From Hydrogenophaga sp. (GTDB taxonomy: Bacteria; Pseudomonadota; Gammaproteobacteria; Burkholderiales; Burkholderiaceae_C), in assembly GCA_020047875.1 (NCBI GenBank), contig JAIFNE010000202.1:1-7150 (forward strand): a DNA stretch of 7,150 bases. Reading direction: 5' to 3'. Both the position numbers and the translations under genes were made by a program. The notes beneath the pieces were generated by a model. The model saw nothing but the letters and a program-made list of their open reading frames with translations. It ran no database searches and was not told the origin of the DNA. This document shows, piece after piece, positions 1-6,023 of the stretch. Position 1 is the stretch's first letter, and every line of letters begins with the position of its first letter.

Positions 1-848
1 GTGGGCTGGGGCAAGGGCTCGTCGTCAAACGCCTTGTCGCCGTCGTCATTGGCCACGCCGGTGGCCCGCAGGGTTTGAAACGGGTGCAGGCCGCGGTCCA
101 TCAGGTGGCTGGGCACCACGTTTTGCAGCGCGGAAAACATGTTGTCGAGCCGGCCCGGAAACTTCTGCTCCCATTCGCGCAGCATGTTGCCCACCTGCTT
201 GCGCTGCAGATTCTCCTGGCTGCCGCACAGGGTGCAGGGAATGATGGGGAAGGCGCGGATCTCGGCCCAGCGCGCGAGATCCTTCTCTGGCACATAGGCC
301 ATGGGGCGGATCACCACATGGCGCCCGTCATCGCTCACCAGCTTGGGCGGCATGGCCTTGAGCTTGGCGCCGAAAAACATGTTGAGCAGCAGCGTCTGCA
401 GGACATCGTCCCGGTGGTGGCCCAGCGCGATCTTGGTGGCACCCAGCTCGCTCGCCACGCGATAAAGAATGCCCCGGCGCAACCGGCTGCACAGGCTGCA
501 CATCGTCTTGCCCTCGGGAATCACGCGCTTGACGATGGAATAGGTATCTTGGTTCTCGATGTGGAACTGCACGCCCAGCTTGGTCAGATAGGCCGGCAGG
601 ATGTGCTCGGGAAAGCCCGGCTGCTTCTGGTCCAGGTTGACCACGATCAGCTCGAAGCGGATCGGTGCGCGTGCCTGCAGCTTTTGCAGAATGTCGAGCA
701 TGCCGTAGCTGTCCTTGCCGCCCGAGAGGCAGACCATCACGCGGTCGCCCTCTTCGATCATGTTGTAGTCAACGATGGCGCGGCCCACCTCGCGGCACAG
801 GCGCTTTTCCAGCTTGTGGTTTTCGTGTTGGATTTTTTCGGTGTTCAT
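1..848 (-). CDS. ttcA: tRNA 2-thiocytidine(32) synthetase TtcA (3' end outside window)
   Basis: TtcA is an iron-sulfur, ATP-dependent enzyme that thiolates cytidine 32 of certain tRNAs in the cytoplasm. The visible 282 residues follow the E. coli protein almost without gaps. The PP-loop SGGKDS is at about residues 42-47, the first cluster cysteine pair CSLC at 117-120, SRLRRGILYR follows it, GHHRDD is near 143-148, and the second CxxC (CTLC) is at 205-208. The frame is still open at base 1 in an acidic tail, so only the C-terminal end is missing. I start it at the ATG at 848 (MNTEKIQ), with a weak GGA about nine bases upstream. An in-frame ATG at 857 (MLKMNTEK) is equally possible. It lies about 55 bases after the aldolase gene on the same strand and is probably cotranscribed with it. 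Identity is certain; the exact start is not. Confidence 0.96.
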   Translation of the reverse strand, partial: MNTEKIQHENHKLEKRLCREVGRAIVDYNMIEEGDRVMVCLSGGKDSYGMLDILQKLQARAPIRFELIVVNLDQKQPGFPEHILPAYLTKLGVQFHIENQDTYSIVKRVIPEGKTMCSLCSRLRRGILYRVASELGATKIALGHHRDDVLQTLLLNMFFGAKLKAMPPKLVSDDGRHVVIRPMAYVPEKDLARWAEIRAFPIIPCTLCGSQENLQRKQVGNMLREWEQKFPGRLDNMFSALQNVVPSHLMDRGLHPFQTLRATGVANDDGDKAFDDEPLPQP

Positions 849-903
849 CTTCAACATTCCATGCGCGGCCAAGTGTCTGAGAGCAAAGCGCTGCGGGAGC
901 GAA

Positions 904-1284
904 TCACCACTGGCCACTCTCCATGCGGATCGCCACCTCGCAGTCGTCAAAAATCTCCAGCTTGGCGATTCTCACCCGTACGCCGATCACGCCGGGCATC
1001 TGCATCAGGCGGCGCGTGAGTTTGCCAATGAGGCTTTCCAGAAGGTTCACGTGTTCAGCGGTGCATTCATCAATGATGATCTGGCGCACCTTTCGGTAGT
1101 CGAGCACGTGGCCAATGTCGTCGTCGTGCGGCAGCAGGGGCTGCGTGCCCTGGTTGAGTTCGGCGTCCACCTGAATCGGCTGCGGCGCCGACTTTTCGTG
1201 TTCTAGGATGCCCAGGTTGGCGTTGAAGCGCAGTCCGCTGAGCGCAAGGGTCTGGGTGCCGGCGTGGGTGGCGGTCATGGGCAT
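904..1284 (-). CDS. folB: Dihydroneopterin aldolase-family protein (FolB/FolX-like)
   Basis: This 126-residue protein belongs to the tunnel-fold FolB family. FolB converts dihydroneopterin to 6-hydroxymethyl-dihydropterin plus glycolaldehyde in folate synthesis; the paralogue FolX epimerises dihydroneopterin triphosphate. Family landmarks are GILEHE at 25-30 (Glu30 at the usual active-site acid), HVLDYRKV at 59-66, NLLESL at 80-85 (pterin-anchoring Glu83) and the catalytic-type Lys108 in RIAKLEIF. Lys108 is followed by Leu rather than the Pro of E. coli FolB, and LDYR resembles E. coli FolX (LNYR, DKLH), so epimerase activity cannot be excluded. The start is ATG 1284; a second ATG at 1278 (MTATHAG) is an alternative. 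Only nine bases separate it from the upstream reductase, so the two are very likely one operon, and a pteridine reductase neighbour fits a pterin role. Confidence 0.9.
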   Translation of the reverse strand: MPMTATHAGTQTLALSGLRFNANLGILEHEKSAPQPIQVDAELNQGTQPLLPHDDDIGHVLDYRKVRQIIIDECTAEHVNLLESLIGKLTRRLMQMPGVIGVRVRIAKLEIFDDCEVAIRMESGQW

Positions 1285-1293
1285 CGGTCCGGG

Positions 1294-2085
1294 TTACATG
1301 AGCGAAAAATCGCGCTCGAAGCGCATGAGATGCTGGCCGCCGTCCACCAGCAGCGTGGTGCCGGTGATGGATCGGTTGCTCAGCGCGAAGGCCACGGTGG
1401 CGGCCACGTCTTCGGGCGTGGAGGAGCGGCCCAGCGGCGACTGCTGGTGCAGCGCGGCGAATTTGTCGTCGCTCAGCAAATGGCTGGTGAGCGTGAGCCC
1501 GGGCGCCACGCCGACCACGCGCACGCGGGGCGCCAGCGCCAGCGCCAGCATGGTGTTGGCCGCTTCCAGCGCCGCCTTGGACAGGGTGTAGCTGAAGAAG
1601 TCCGGGTTCATGTTCCAGAGCTTCTGGTCCAGCAGGTTGACCACCGCGCCCTGACCGTTGCGCGCGCTCAGGTGCGCATGCAGGGCCTGCGCCAGCAGCA
1701 CCGCGGCGCCGGTGTTGGCGCGCAGATGCGTTTCCATGGCGGCAAAGCCGAAGCTCTCGGCGCTGTCGTGCTCGAAGGTGGACGCGCTGTTGACCACGGC
1801 CGCCACCGCGCCAAAGCGCTCGATCACCGCAGGCAGCAATGCGCGCACGCTCGCCTCATCGGCCAGATCGGCAAAAAAGGGCAGGGCGCTGCCGGGGCGC
1901 CCGGTGAGCGCATCGCAGTCGGCTGCGGTTTGTTGTGCGTCGGCCACCGAGTGCCGGTGGTGTACCGCCACGTTCCACCCTGCGCGCGCCAGGGTGAGCG
2001 CGATCTCGCGGCCCAGGCGCTTGCCGGCGCCAGTGACCAGCACGGTCTGCGGCGCGGGGGCCTGGGCAGCCTGGGGAGGGGTCAT
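1294..2085 (-). CDS. Short-chain dehydrogenase/reductase, pteridine reductase (FolM/PTR1)-like
   Basis: This is a classical SDR of 263 residues. The cofactor motif TGAGKRLG is at 18-25; the TGxxKRxG form with an early Arg is typical of NADPH-dependent pteridine reductases such as Leishmania PTR1 and E. coli FolM. NSAS at 99-102 replaces the usual NNAG, again as in PTR1. The catalytic set is Asp153 in VNLLD (the PTR1 Asp position) plus Tyr166 and Lys170 in YTLSK, and VGVAPGLTL follows at 191-199. The likely reaction is NADPH reduction of a dihydropterin, which the aldolase gene nine bases downstream supports. I start it at ATG 2085. No clear Shine-Dalgarno precedes it, and the frame stays open upstream to 2211, so a GTG or TTG a few codons earlier is possible. 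Substrate is inferred; the SDR fold is certain. Confidence 0.88.
   Translation of the reverse strand: MTPPQAAQAPAPQTVLVTGAGKRLGREIALTLARAGWNVAVHHRHSVADAQQTAADCDALTGRPGSALPFFADLADEASVRALLPAVIERFGAVAAVVNSASTFEHDSAESFGFAAMETHLRANTGAAVLLAQALHAHLSARNGQGAVVNLLDQKLWNMNPDFFSYTLSKAALEAANTMLALALAPRVRVVGVAPGLTLTSHLLSDDKFAALHQQSPLGRSSTPEDVAATVAFALSNRSITGTTLLVDGGQHLMRFERDFSLM
2073..2079 (+). promoter_or_regulatory. Ribosome binding site setting the methyltransferase start
   Basis: The purine run GGGGAGG ends four bases before ATG 2084. It decides the start of the methyltransferase against the open frame that continues upstream to 1658 and against in-frame GTG codons at 2102 and 2117, which lack such a site. 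It lies inside the 5' end of the reductase gene on the other strand. Confidence 0.65.
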
Positions 2086-3241
2086 GACAGACAATCGGCG
2101 GGTGAAAACCGACACAGTGAGTGAACCACCAAGTTTAACGAGCGCCCTGCTGGCGCGCCTGGGCCAACGGCTGGCTGACGCCGGAGGCTGGCTGCCTTTT
2201 GATCGCTTCATGGCGCAGGCTTTGTACGAACCCGGTCTGGGCTACTACGCCAACAGCGCGCCCAAGTTCGGCCACCTGCCGCAAGGCCGTAACGGTCAAG
2301 GCAGCGACTTCGTGACCGCGCCCGAGCTCACCCCGCTGTATGGCCACACGCTGGCGCGCCAGGTGGCTCAGGCCCTGCAGGCCACCGGCACCGACGAGGT
2401 GTGGGAGTTCGGCGCAGGCAGCGGCGCGCTCGCCGCGCAGCTGCTCGACGCGCTCTCGGCCGCCGGCCAGCTGCCACGCTGCTACACCATCGTCGACCTG
2501 TCTGGCAGCCTGCGCGAGCGCCAGCGGGCCGCGCTCGCGGCCCATGCCGATCGGGTGCGCTGGGTCGATGCGCTGCCCGACGCCATGCACGGCGTGGTGC
2601 TGGGCAACGAGGTACTCGATGCCATGCCGGTGCAGCTGCTGGTGCGCACGGGCGGGGTGTGGCACGAGCGCGGCGTGGCGCTGGATGCCACCGGTGCGCT
2701 GGCCTGGGCCGATCGCCCGACCGCGTTGCGTCCACCCATGCCCATCGAAGGCACTCACGATTACCTGACCGAAATTCACCCGCAGGCCGAGGCTTTTGTA
2801 CGCACGCTGGCCGATCGGCTGCAGCGCGGGGCGGCGTTTTTCATCGACTACGGCTTTCCCGAGGCCGAGTACTACCACCCGCAGCGCCACATGGGCACGC
2901 TGATCTGCCACCGCGCGCACCGCAGCGACAGCGATCCGCTGGCCGATCCCGGGCAGAAAGACATCACCGCCCATGTGAACTTCACCGGCATCGCGCTGGT
3001 GGCGCAAGATGCCGGCATGGAGGTGCTCGGTTACACCAGCCAGGGCCGGTTCCTGATCAACTGCGGGCTGCTGGATCTGGCGCGCGACGCGGGCGCGCGC
3101 GAAAACGCGCTCATGCAGAAGCTCGTGAATGAGCACGAGATGGGCGAGCTGTTCAAGGTGCTGGCGCTGGCGCCCGCGGGCAGCAGCGCTGGCTGGGCGC
3201 CGCTGGGTTTCGCGGCGGGCGACCGCACCCACCGCTTGTGA
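2084..3241 (+). CDS. COG1565 / NDUFAF7 (MidA)-family SAM-dependent methyltransferase
   Basis: This 385-residue protein has the layout of the NDUFAF7 family. An N-terminal helical part carries FMAQALYEPGLGYY (42-55) and DFVTAPELTPLYG (75-87). The SAM-binding glycine motif WEFGAGSGALA is at 107-117, the acidic end of strand 2 at VDLS (137-140), the family signature GNEVLDAMPVQ at 174-184, FFIDYGFPE at 252-260, MGTLICHRAHR at 270-280 and ITAHVNFT at 294-301. The mitochondrial member dimethylates an arginine of the complex I NDUFS2 subunit; the target of bacterial members is not established. The start at 2084 has a strong ribosome site, and the start codon overlaps that of the divergent reductase. 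The DUF2905 gene follows after 13 bases and probably shares the transcript. Family is sure, substrate unknown. Confidence 0.93.
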   Translation: MTDNRRVKTDTVSEPPSLTSALLARLGQRLADAGGWLPFDRFMAQALYEPGLGYYANSAPKFGHLPQGRNGQGSDFVTAPELTPLYGHTLARQVAQALQATGTDEVWEFGAGSGALAAQLLDALSAAGQLPRCYTIVDLSGSLRERQRAALAAHADRVRWVDALPDAMHGVVLGNEVLDAMPVQLLVRTGGVWHERGVALDATGALAWADRPTALRPPMPIEGTHDYLTEIHPQAEAFVRTLADRLQRGAAFFIDYGFPEAEYYHPQRHMGTLICHRAHRSDSDPLADPGQKDITAHVNFTGIALVAQDAGMEVLGYTSQGRFLINCGLLDLARDAGARENALMQKLVNEHEMGELFKVLALAPAGSSAGWAPLGFAAGDRTHRL

Positions 3242-3254
3242 AGGCAGGCTGGCC

Positions 3255-3449
3255 ATGATCCGCTGGATGATCGTCATTTTTCTGGCGCTGCTGCTGATCA
3301 GCTGGTTCACGCCACTGCTGCACCGGCTGGGCTTTGGCAAGCTGCCGGGCGATGTGCGCTTTCGCGCCTTCGGCCGCGACTGGTTTTTGCCGATCACCAC
3401 CACCATCGTGCTCAGCATGTTGGCCAGCCTGATCGCGCAGGTGATTTGA
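3255..3449 (+). CDS. DUF2905-family small inner-membrane protein
   Basis: This 64-residue hydrophobic protein has a first membrane helix at about residues 3-20 (IVIFLALLLISWF) and a second at about 47-63 (ITTTIVLSMLASLIA). Between them is a short loop with the family signature LGFGKLPGDVRF and WFLPITT. These match DUF2905, a widespread small bacterial membrane protein of about 65-75 residues with no assigned function. The ATG at 3255 gives the usual family length; AGGCAGG lies a few bases upstream as a moderate ribosome site. The frame extends upstream into the methyltransferase gene, but that part is overlapping shadow. It is 13 bases after the methyltransferase and about 70 bases before trxC. 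Its role in this cluster cannot be deduced. Confidence 0.88.
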   Translation: MIRWMIVIFLALLLISWFTPLLHRLGFGKLPGDVRFRAFGRDWFLPITTTIVLSMLASLIAQVI

Positions 3450-3466
3450 ATACCCTGCCGGGTGTC

Positions 3467-3494
3467 TTGAAAAGCAGGTGTCCGGCGTCAGATT
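3467..3494 (+). promoter_or_regulatory. Possible sigma70-type promoter for trxC
   Basis: TTGAAA at 3467-3472 resembles a -35 box. Sixteen bases later CAGATT (3489-3494) matches only half of the -10 consensus. It sits in the 70-base gap before trxC, the only real intergenic space on this strand. E. coli trxC is under OxyR control, but I see no convincing OxyR site here. Low confidence. Confidence 0.25.
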
Positions 3495-3506
3495 CAGACG
3501 ACTTTC

Positions 3507-3511
3507 AGGAG
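3507..3511 (+). promoter_or_regulatory. Ribosome binding site of trxC
   Basis: AGGAG stands eight bases before ATG 3520. It fixes the trxC start there rather than at the in-frame GTG at 3478, which would add 14 residues not found in the family. Confidence 0.8.
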
Positions 3512-3519
3512 TTTTCACC

Positions 3520-3963
3520 ATGTCCAAAGACCCGCTGCACGTCGTTTGCCCCCATTGCCACACCACCAACCGCGTTACCGCTGCCCAGCTCGCTGATGCG
3601 CCCGACTGCGGCAAATGCCACCAGCCCCTGTTCACCGGTCAGCCGGTGGCGCTGGATGAGGCGGCCTTCGACAAGCACATTGCGCGCTCCCAGCTGCCGG
3701 TGCTGGTTGATTTCTGGGCGCCCTGGTGCGGCCCCTGTCGCATGATGGCGCCCGCCTTCGAGCAGGCCGCCAGGGAGTTGGAACCGGCGATGCGCCTGGC
3801 CAAGGTCAATACCGAGGAAGCGCAAAACCTGGCGGCGCGCTTCAGCATCCGCAGCATTCCCACCTTGGCGCTGTTCGTGGGCGGGCGGGAGGTGGCGCGC
3901 CAGCCGGGTGCCATGGGAGCGGCCGATATCGTGCGCTGGGCAAAGAGTCACGCGCCACGCTGA
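3520..3963 (+). CDS. trxC: Thioredoxin 2 (zinc-containing, TrxC)
   Basis: This is a cytoplasmic thiol-disulfide oxidoreductase reduced by thioredoxin reductase and linked in E. coli to oxidative stress defence. The 147 residues show the TrxC-specific N-terminal zinc module, with CPHC at 10-13 and CGKC at 30-33, then a thioredoxin fold. DFWAPWCGPC ends with the redox pair Cys70/Cys73, KVNTEE follows at about 95-100, and SIPTLALF at 112-119 contains the cis-proline Pro114. Length matches E. coli TrxC closely. The start is fixed by an AGGAG site. It is the third gene on this strand and converges with cca, the two stop codons being 26 bases apart. No anomaly is visible. Confidence 0.95.
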   Translation: MSKDPLHVVCPHCHTTNRVTAAQLADAPDCGKCHQPLFTGQPVALDEAAFDKHIARSQLPVLVDFWAPWCGPCRMMAPAFEQAARELEPAMRLAKVNTEEAQNLAARFSIRSIPTLALFVGGREVARQPGAMGAADIVRWAKSHAPR

Positions 3964-3969
3964 AGTGCT

Positions 3970-3986
3970 GAGCGCCGCGGGCGCTC
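3970..3986. terminator. GC-rich palindrome between convergent genes
   Basis: GAGCGCC and GGCGCTC form a perfect 7-bp stem around a 3-base loop, centred in the 26-base gap between the stop codons of trxC and cca. Position suggests a bidirectional transcription end or mRNA-stabilising hairpin. There is no T-run on either side, so it is not a standard intrinsic terminator. Confidence 0.45.
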
Positions 3987-3989
3987 CAA

Positions 3990-5245
3990 TCAGGCGCGGT
4001 GGGTGTCGAGATCGTTGCCGATCGTGGGTAGATGCTGTGTCACCGCTTCGGCTCGGGCTGCGTGAATGGCACGGGCGATGCGCTCACCGGCCGCATCCTT
4101 CCCGCCGCGTGCCGCTGCGGCCTGGGCAATCGCCTGCGTGTTGACAGTTTGAACCGCGCGCAACGCAGCGAGCAGGTGGATGCGCTGCGGATACGCGCTG
4201 TCGCCGTGGCCCAGCCGGCCGCGGGCGTCGCACTCGCAGGCCAGCAGCACGTCTTCGAAGCGCTCGGGGCGGCGAGGTGCGTCGCAGCGTTCCAGCAGCC
4301 GCACCAGTGCGGCCGCGCCGAGCGTGCCGCTGCGATGAATGTTGCCGTGTTCACGCGCCACCACATCGGCCAGCTCGCGACTTTCGCGCGGCACCCGCCA
4401 GCGTTCGCACACCGCCTTGAGCAGCCGCGCGCTGCGCTCCTCGTGGCCGATGTGGCGCGGCCATTGGTCTGGGGGCGTGGTGCCCTTGCCGAGGTCGTGG
4501 CACAGGCAGGCGAAGCGCACCGGCAGCGGGGCCTGCAGGCGCGCGCTCATGTCCAGCACCATCATCAGGTGCACGCCGGTGTCGATCTCCGGGTGGTACT
4601 CGGCGCGCTGCGGCACGCCCCACAGCCGATCGACCTCGGGCAGCAACCGCTGCAGCGCCCCGCAGTCGCGCAGCACCTCAAACATGCGGCTCGGGCGCTC
4701 CTCCATCAGGCCACGCGAAAGCTCCTGCCACACCCGCTCGGGCACCAGGTGGTCGGCCTCGCCGCCTGCGTTTCGGGCGCCACCGAAAACGCGGGGAAGC
4801 GTGCGGCAAAACGCGCCAGCCGCAGAATGCGCACCGGGTCCTCGGCAAACGCGTCGGTCACGTGGCGCAGCACCCCATGGCGCAGATCGGCCTGGCCACC
4901 GAACGGATCGATCACGGTGGCGTGTGCGGGGTGGTCCGCGTCTGCCTGCGCCACCGCCATCGCGTTGATGGTGAGATCGCGCCGCGCGAGATCGTCTTCC
5001 AGCGTCACGCCCGGCGCGGCGTGAACGGCGAAGCCGTGGTACGCCAGTGCGTATTCTTCCTTCGTCTGCGGGTGCAGAAACACCGGAAAATCGCGCCCCA
5101 CCGGCAGAAAACCCAGGTCTTGCATGGCCTGCGGCGTGGCGCCCACCACCACCCAGTCGCGGTCCACATGCGCCGGTGCGGCCGGCGCCGAAGCTGGTGC
5201 CATCAACGCATCGCGCACCGCGCCGCCCACCAGGTAAATCTTCAT
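3990..5245 (-). pseudogene. cca: Frameshifted CCA tRNA nucleotidyltransferase/HD phosphohydrolase
   Basis: The intact enzyme adds or repairs the 3' CCA of tRNAs and, in E. coli, carries an HD phosphohydrolase domain. Here the reading frame is split. The 5' part (5245-4706, 179 residues) has the motif A start GGAVRD (7-12), DRDWVVVG (28-35), RRDLTINA (88-95) and EDPVRILR (135-142). It follows the family to VAPETQA (155-161), then ends in 18 unrelated residues. The 3' part (frame ending at 3990, GTG possible at 4745, 251 residues) resumes with PERVWQEL and contains YHPEIDTGVH and the HD motif in LCHDLGKG. The junction is near 4760-4768, where about eight conserved residues are also missing. Two further oddities lie in the 5' part: loss of the ARTER-type loop after EEYALA, and about seven extra Ala/Pro-rich residues inside motif A. 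AAGGTGG precedes the ATG by five bases, and cca follows the GST gene by 16 bases. Two coupled polypeptides or a sequence error remain possible. Confidence 0.85.
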
Positions 5246-5250
5246 GGGTA

Positions 5251-5257
5251 CCACCTT
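5251..5257 (-). promoter_or_regulatory. Ribosome binding site of cca
   Basis: On the minus strand AAGGTGG lies five bases before ATG 5245, which starts the classic MKIYLVGGAVRD. It shows that initiation signals of the broken gene are still intact. Confidence 0.65.
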
Positions 5258-5261
5258 GGGC

Positions 5262-5969
5262 TCAGCGGCCCAGCCGGTAGGGCTCTTCGAAGTCGAGGAA
5301 ATCGTGTTCGGCCAGCGCGCCCTGTATCCAGGCCTGCACACCCGGCAGCGCTGCCACCCGCTCCACATAGGCTGCCAGGTCGGCCGGCAGGGGCAGGGCG
5401 TAGGTTTTCAGTCGCATGCAGACCGGCGCGAAAAACGCGTCGGCGATGCTGAAGCGGCCAAACAGCAGCGGGCCGCTGCCGTCGGGCATTTTCTGCGGCT
5501 GTGCCGCCAGCAACTCACCCCACAGGCCGCACAGCCGCGCCATGTCGGCGCGCACGCCGGGCTGGTCGCGCCAGATCAGGCGGCCGATGTCTGGCAGGCG
5601 GGCCTCGATGTTCATCGGGCAGTGGCTGCGCAGGGCGGTGAAGCCGCTGTGCATCTCCGCGCAAACGCTGCGGGCGCGCGCCCTGGCCTTGGGGTCCACT
5701 GGCCAGAGTTGTTGCTCGGGAAAAGTTTCGGCGAGGTACTCGGCGATGGCCAGGGTGTCCCACACCACCAGACCGTCGTGCACCAGAACCGGCACCTTGC
5801 CCACCGGACTGATGCTGCGCAGGGTTTTTTTGAAGGTGGAGTCGGCTGCGAAGGAGTCGAAGCGGACCATGATTTCGTCAAAGCCAATGCCCGCCTGCCG
5901 CATCAGCACCCACGGACGCATCGACCAGGACGAATAGTTTTTGTTGCCGATGTAGAGCTGCAGCGCCAT
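5262..5969 (-). CDS. Glutathione S-transferase family protein
   Basis: This is a 235-residue soluble GST. The N-terminal thioredoxin-like domain begins with LYIGNKNYSSWSMRPW (residues 5-20); the Ser-rich NYSSWS stretch carries the probable catalytic serine of this bacterial subfamily. It continues with SPVGKVPVL (54-62, cis-Pro60) and WDTLAIAEYLAE (70-81), the glutathione gamma-glutamyl site, with Asp-Thr in place of the common Glu-Ser. The helical C-terminal domain contains FSIADAFFAPV (173-183), the usual N-capping box. The substrate is unknown. ATG 5969 has GAGG five bases upstream. It lies 16 bases before cca and 54 bases after the regulator on the same strand. The stretch before the start can fold over its ribosome site. 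Confidence 0.92.
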   Translation of the reverse strand: MALQLYIGNKNYSSWSMRPWVLMRQAGIGFDEIMVRFDSFAADSTFKKTLRSISPVGKVPVLVHDGLVVWDTLAIAEYLAETFPEQQLWPVDPKARARARSVCAEMHSGFTALRSHCPMNIEARLPDIGRLIWRDQPGVRADMARLCGLWGELLAAQPQKMPDGSGPLLFGRFSIADAFFAPVCMRLKTYALPLPADLAAYVERVAALPGVQAWIQGALAEHDFLDFEEPYRLGR

Positions 5970-5973
5970 GGAA

Positions 5974-5990
5974 ACCTCGTGAAAAGAGGT
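5974..5990 (-). promoter_or_regulatory. Possible hairpin over the GST ribosome binding site
   Basis: In the minus-strand transcript ACCUC and GAGGU pair as a 5-bp stem around a 7-base loop. The GAGG half is the ribosome site of the GST gene, five bases before its ATG. A stem this short may be chance. Confidence 0.3.
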
Positions 5991-6023
5991 CCGATGCTAC
6001 GGCCTGCCGCCAGCGATGCCGGT

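Noticed and set aside
75..1019. Long plus-strand open frame opposite ttcA
   Set aside because: Its translation is low-complexity His/Ala/Gln-rich and matches no family; the opposite strand encodes a full TtcA, so it is a high-GC shadow.
1264..2124. Long plus-strand open frame opposite the reductase
   Set aside because: Gly/Gln/Arg-rich with no recognisable domain; shadow of the SDR gene.
2086..2211. N-terminal extension of the reductase to 2211
   Set aside because: The extra 42 residues are basic and unlike SDR N-termini, and they overlap the methyltransferase start; the fold begins normally from the 2085 start.
2135..3418. 427-codon minus-strand open frame
   Set aside because: It covers the methyltransferase and DUF2905 genes on the wrong strand, with a biased His/Gln/Ala/Arg composition and no motif.
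3478..3519. Upstream GTG start for trxC
   Set aside because: It would add 14 residues absent from the family, while AGGAG points to ATG 3520.
4706..4790. Programmed ribosomal frameshifting in cca
   Set aside because: There is no slippery heptamer at the junction, and conserved residues are missing there, which recoding would not explain.
4032..5024. Plus-strand open frame opposite cca
   Set aside because: It spans the frameshift region but shows only shadow composition; the cca motifs lie on the other strand.
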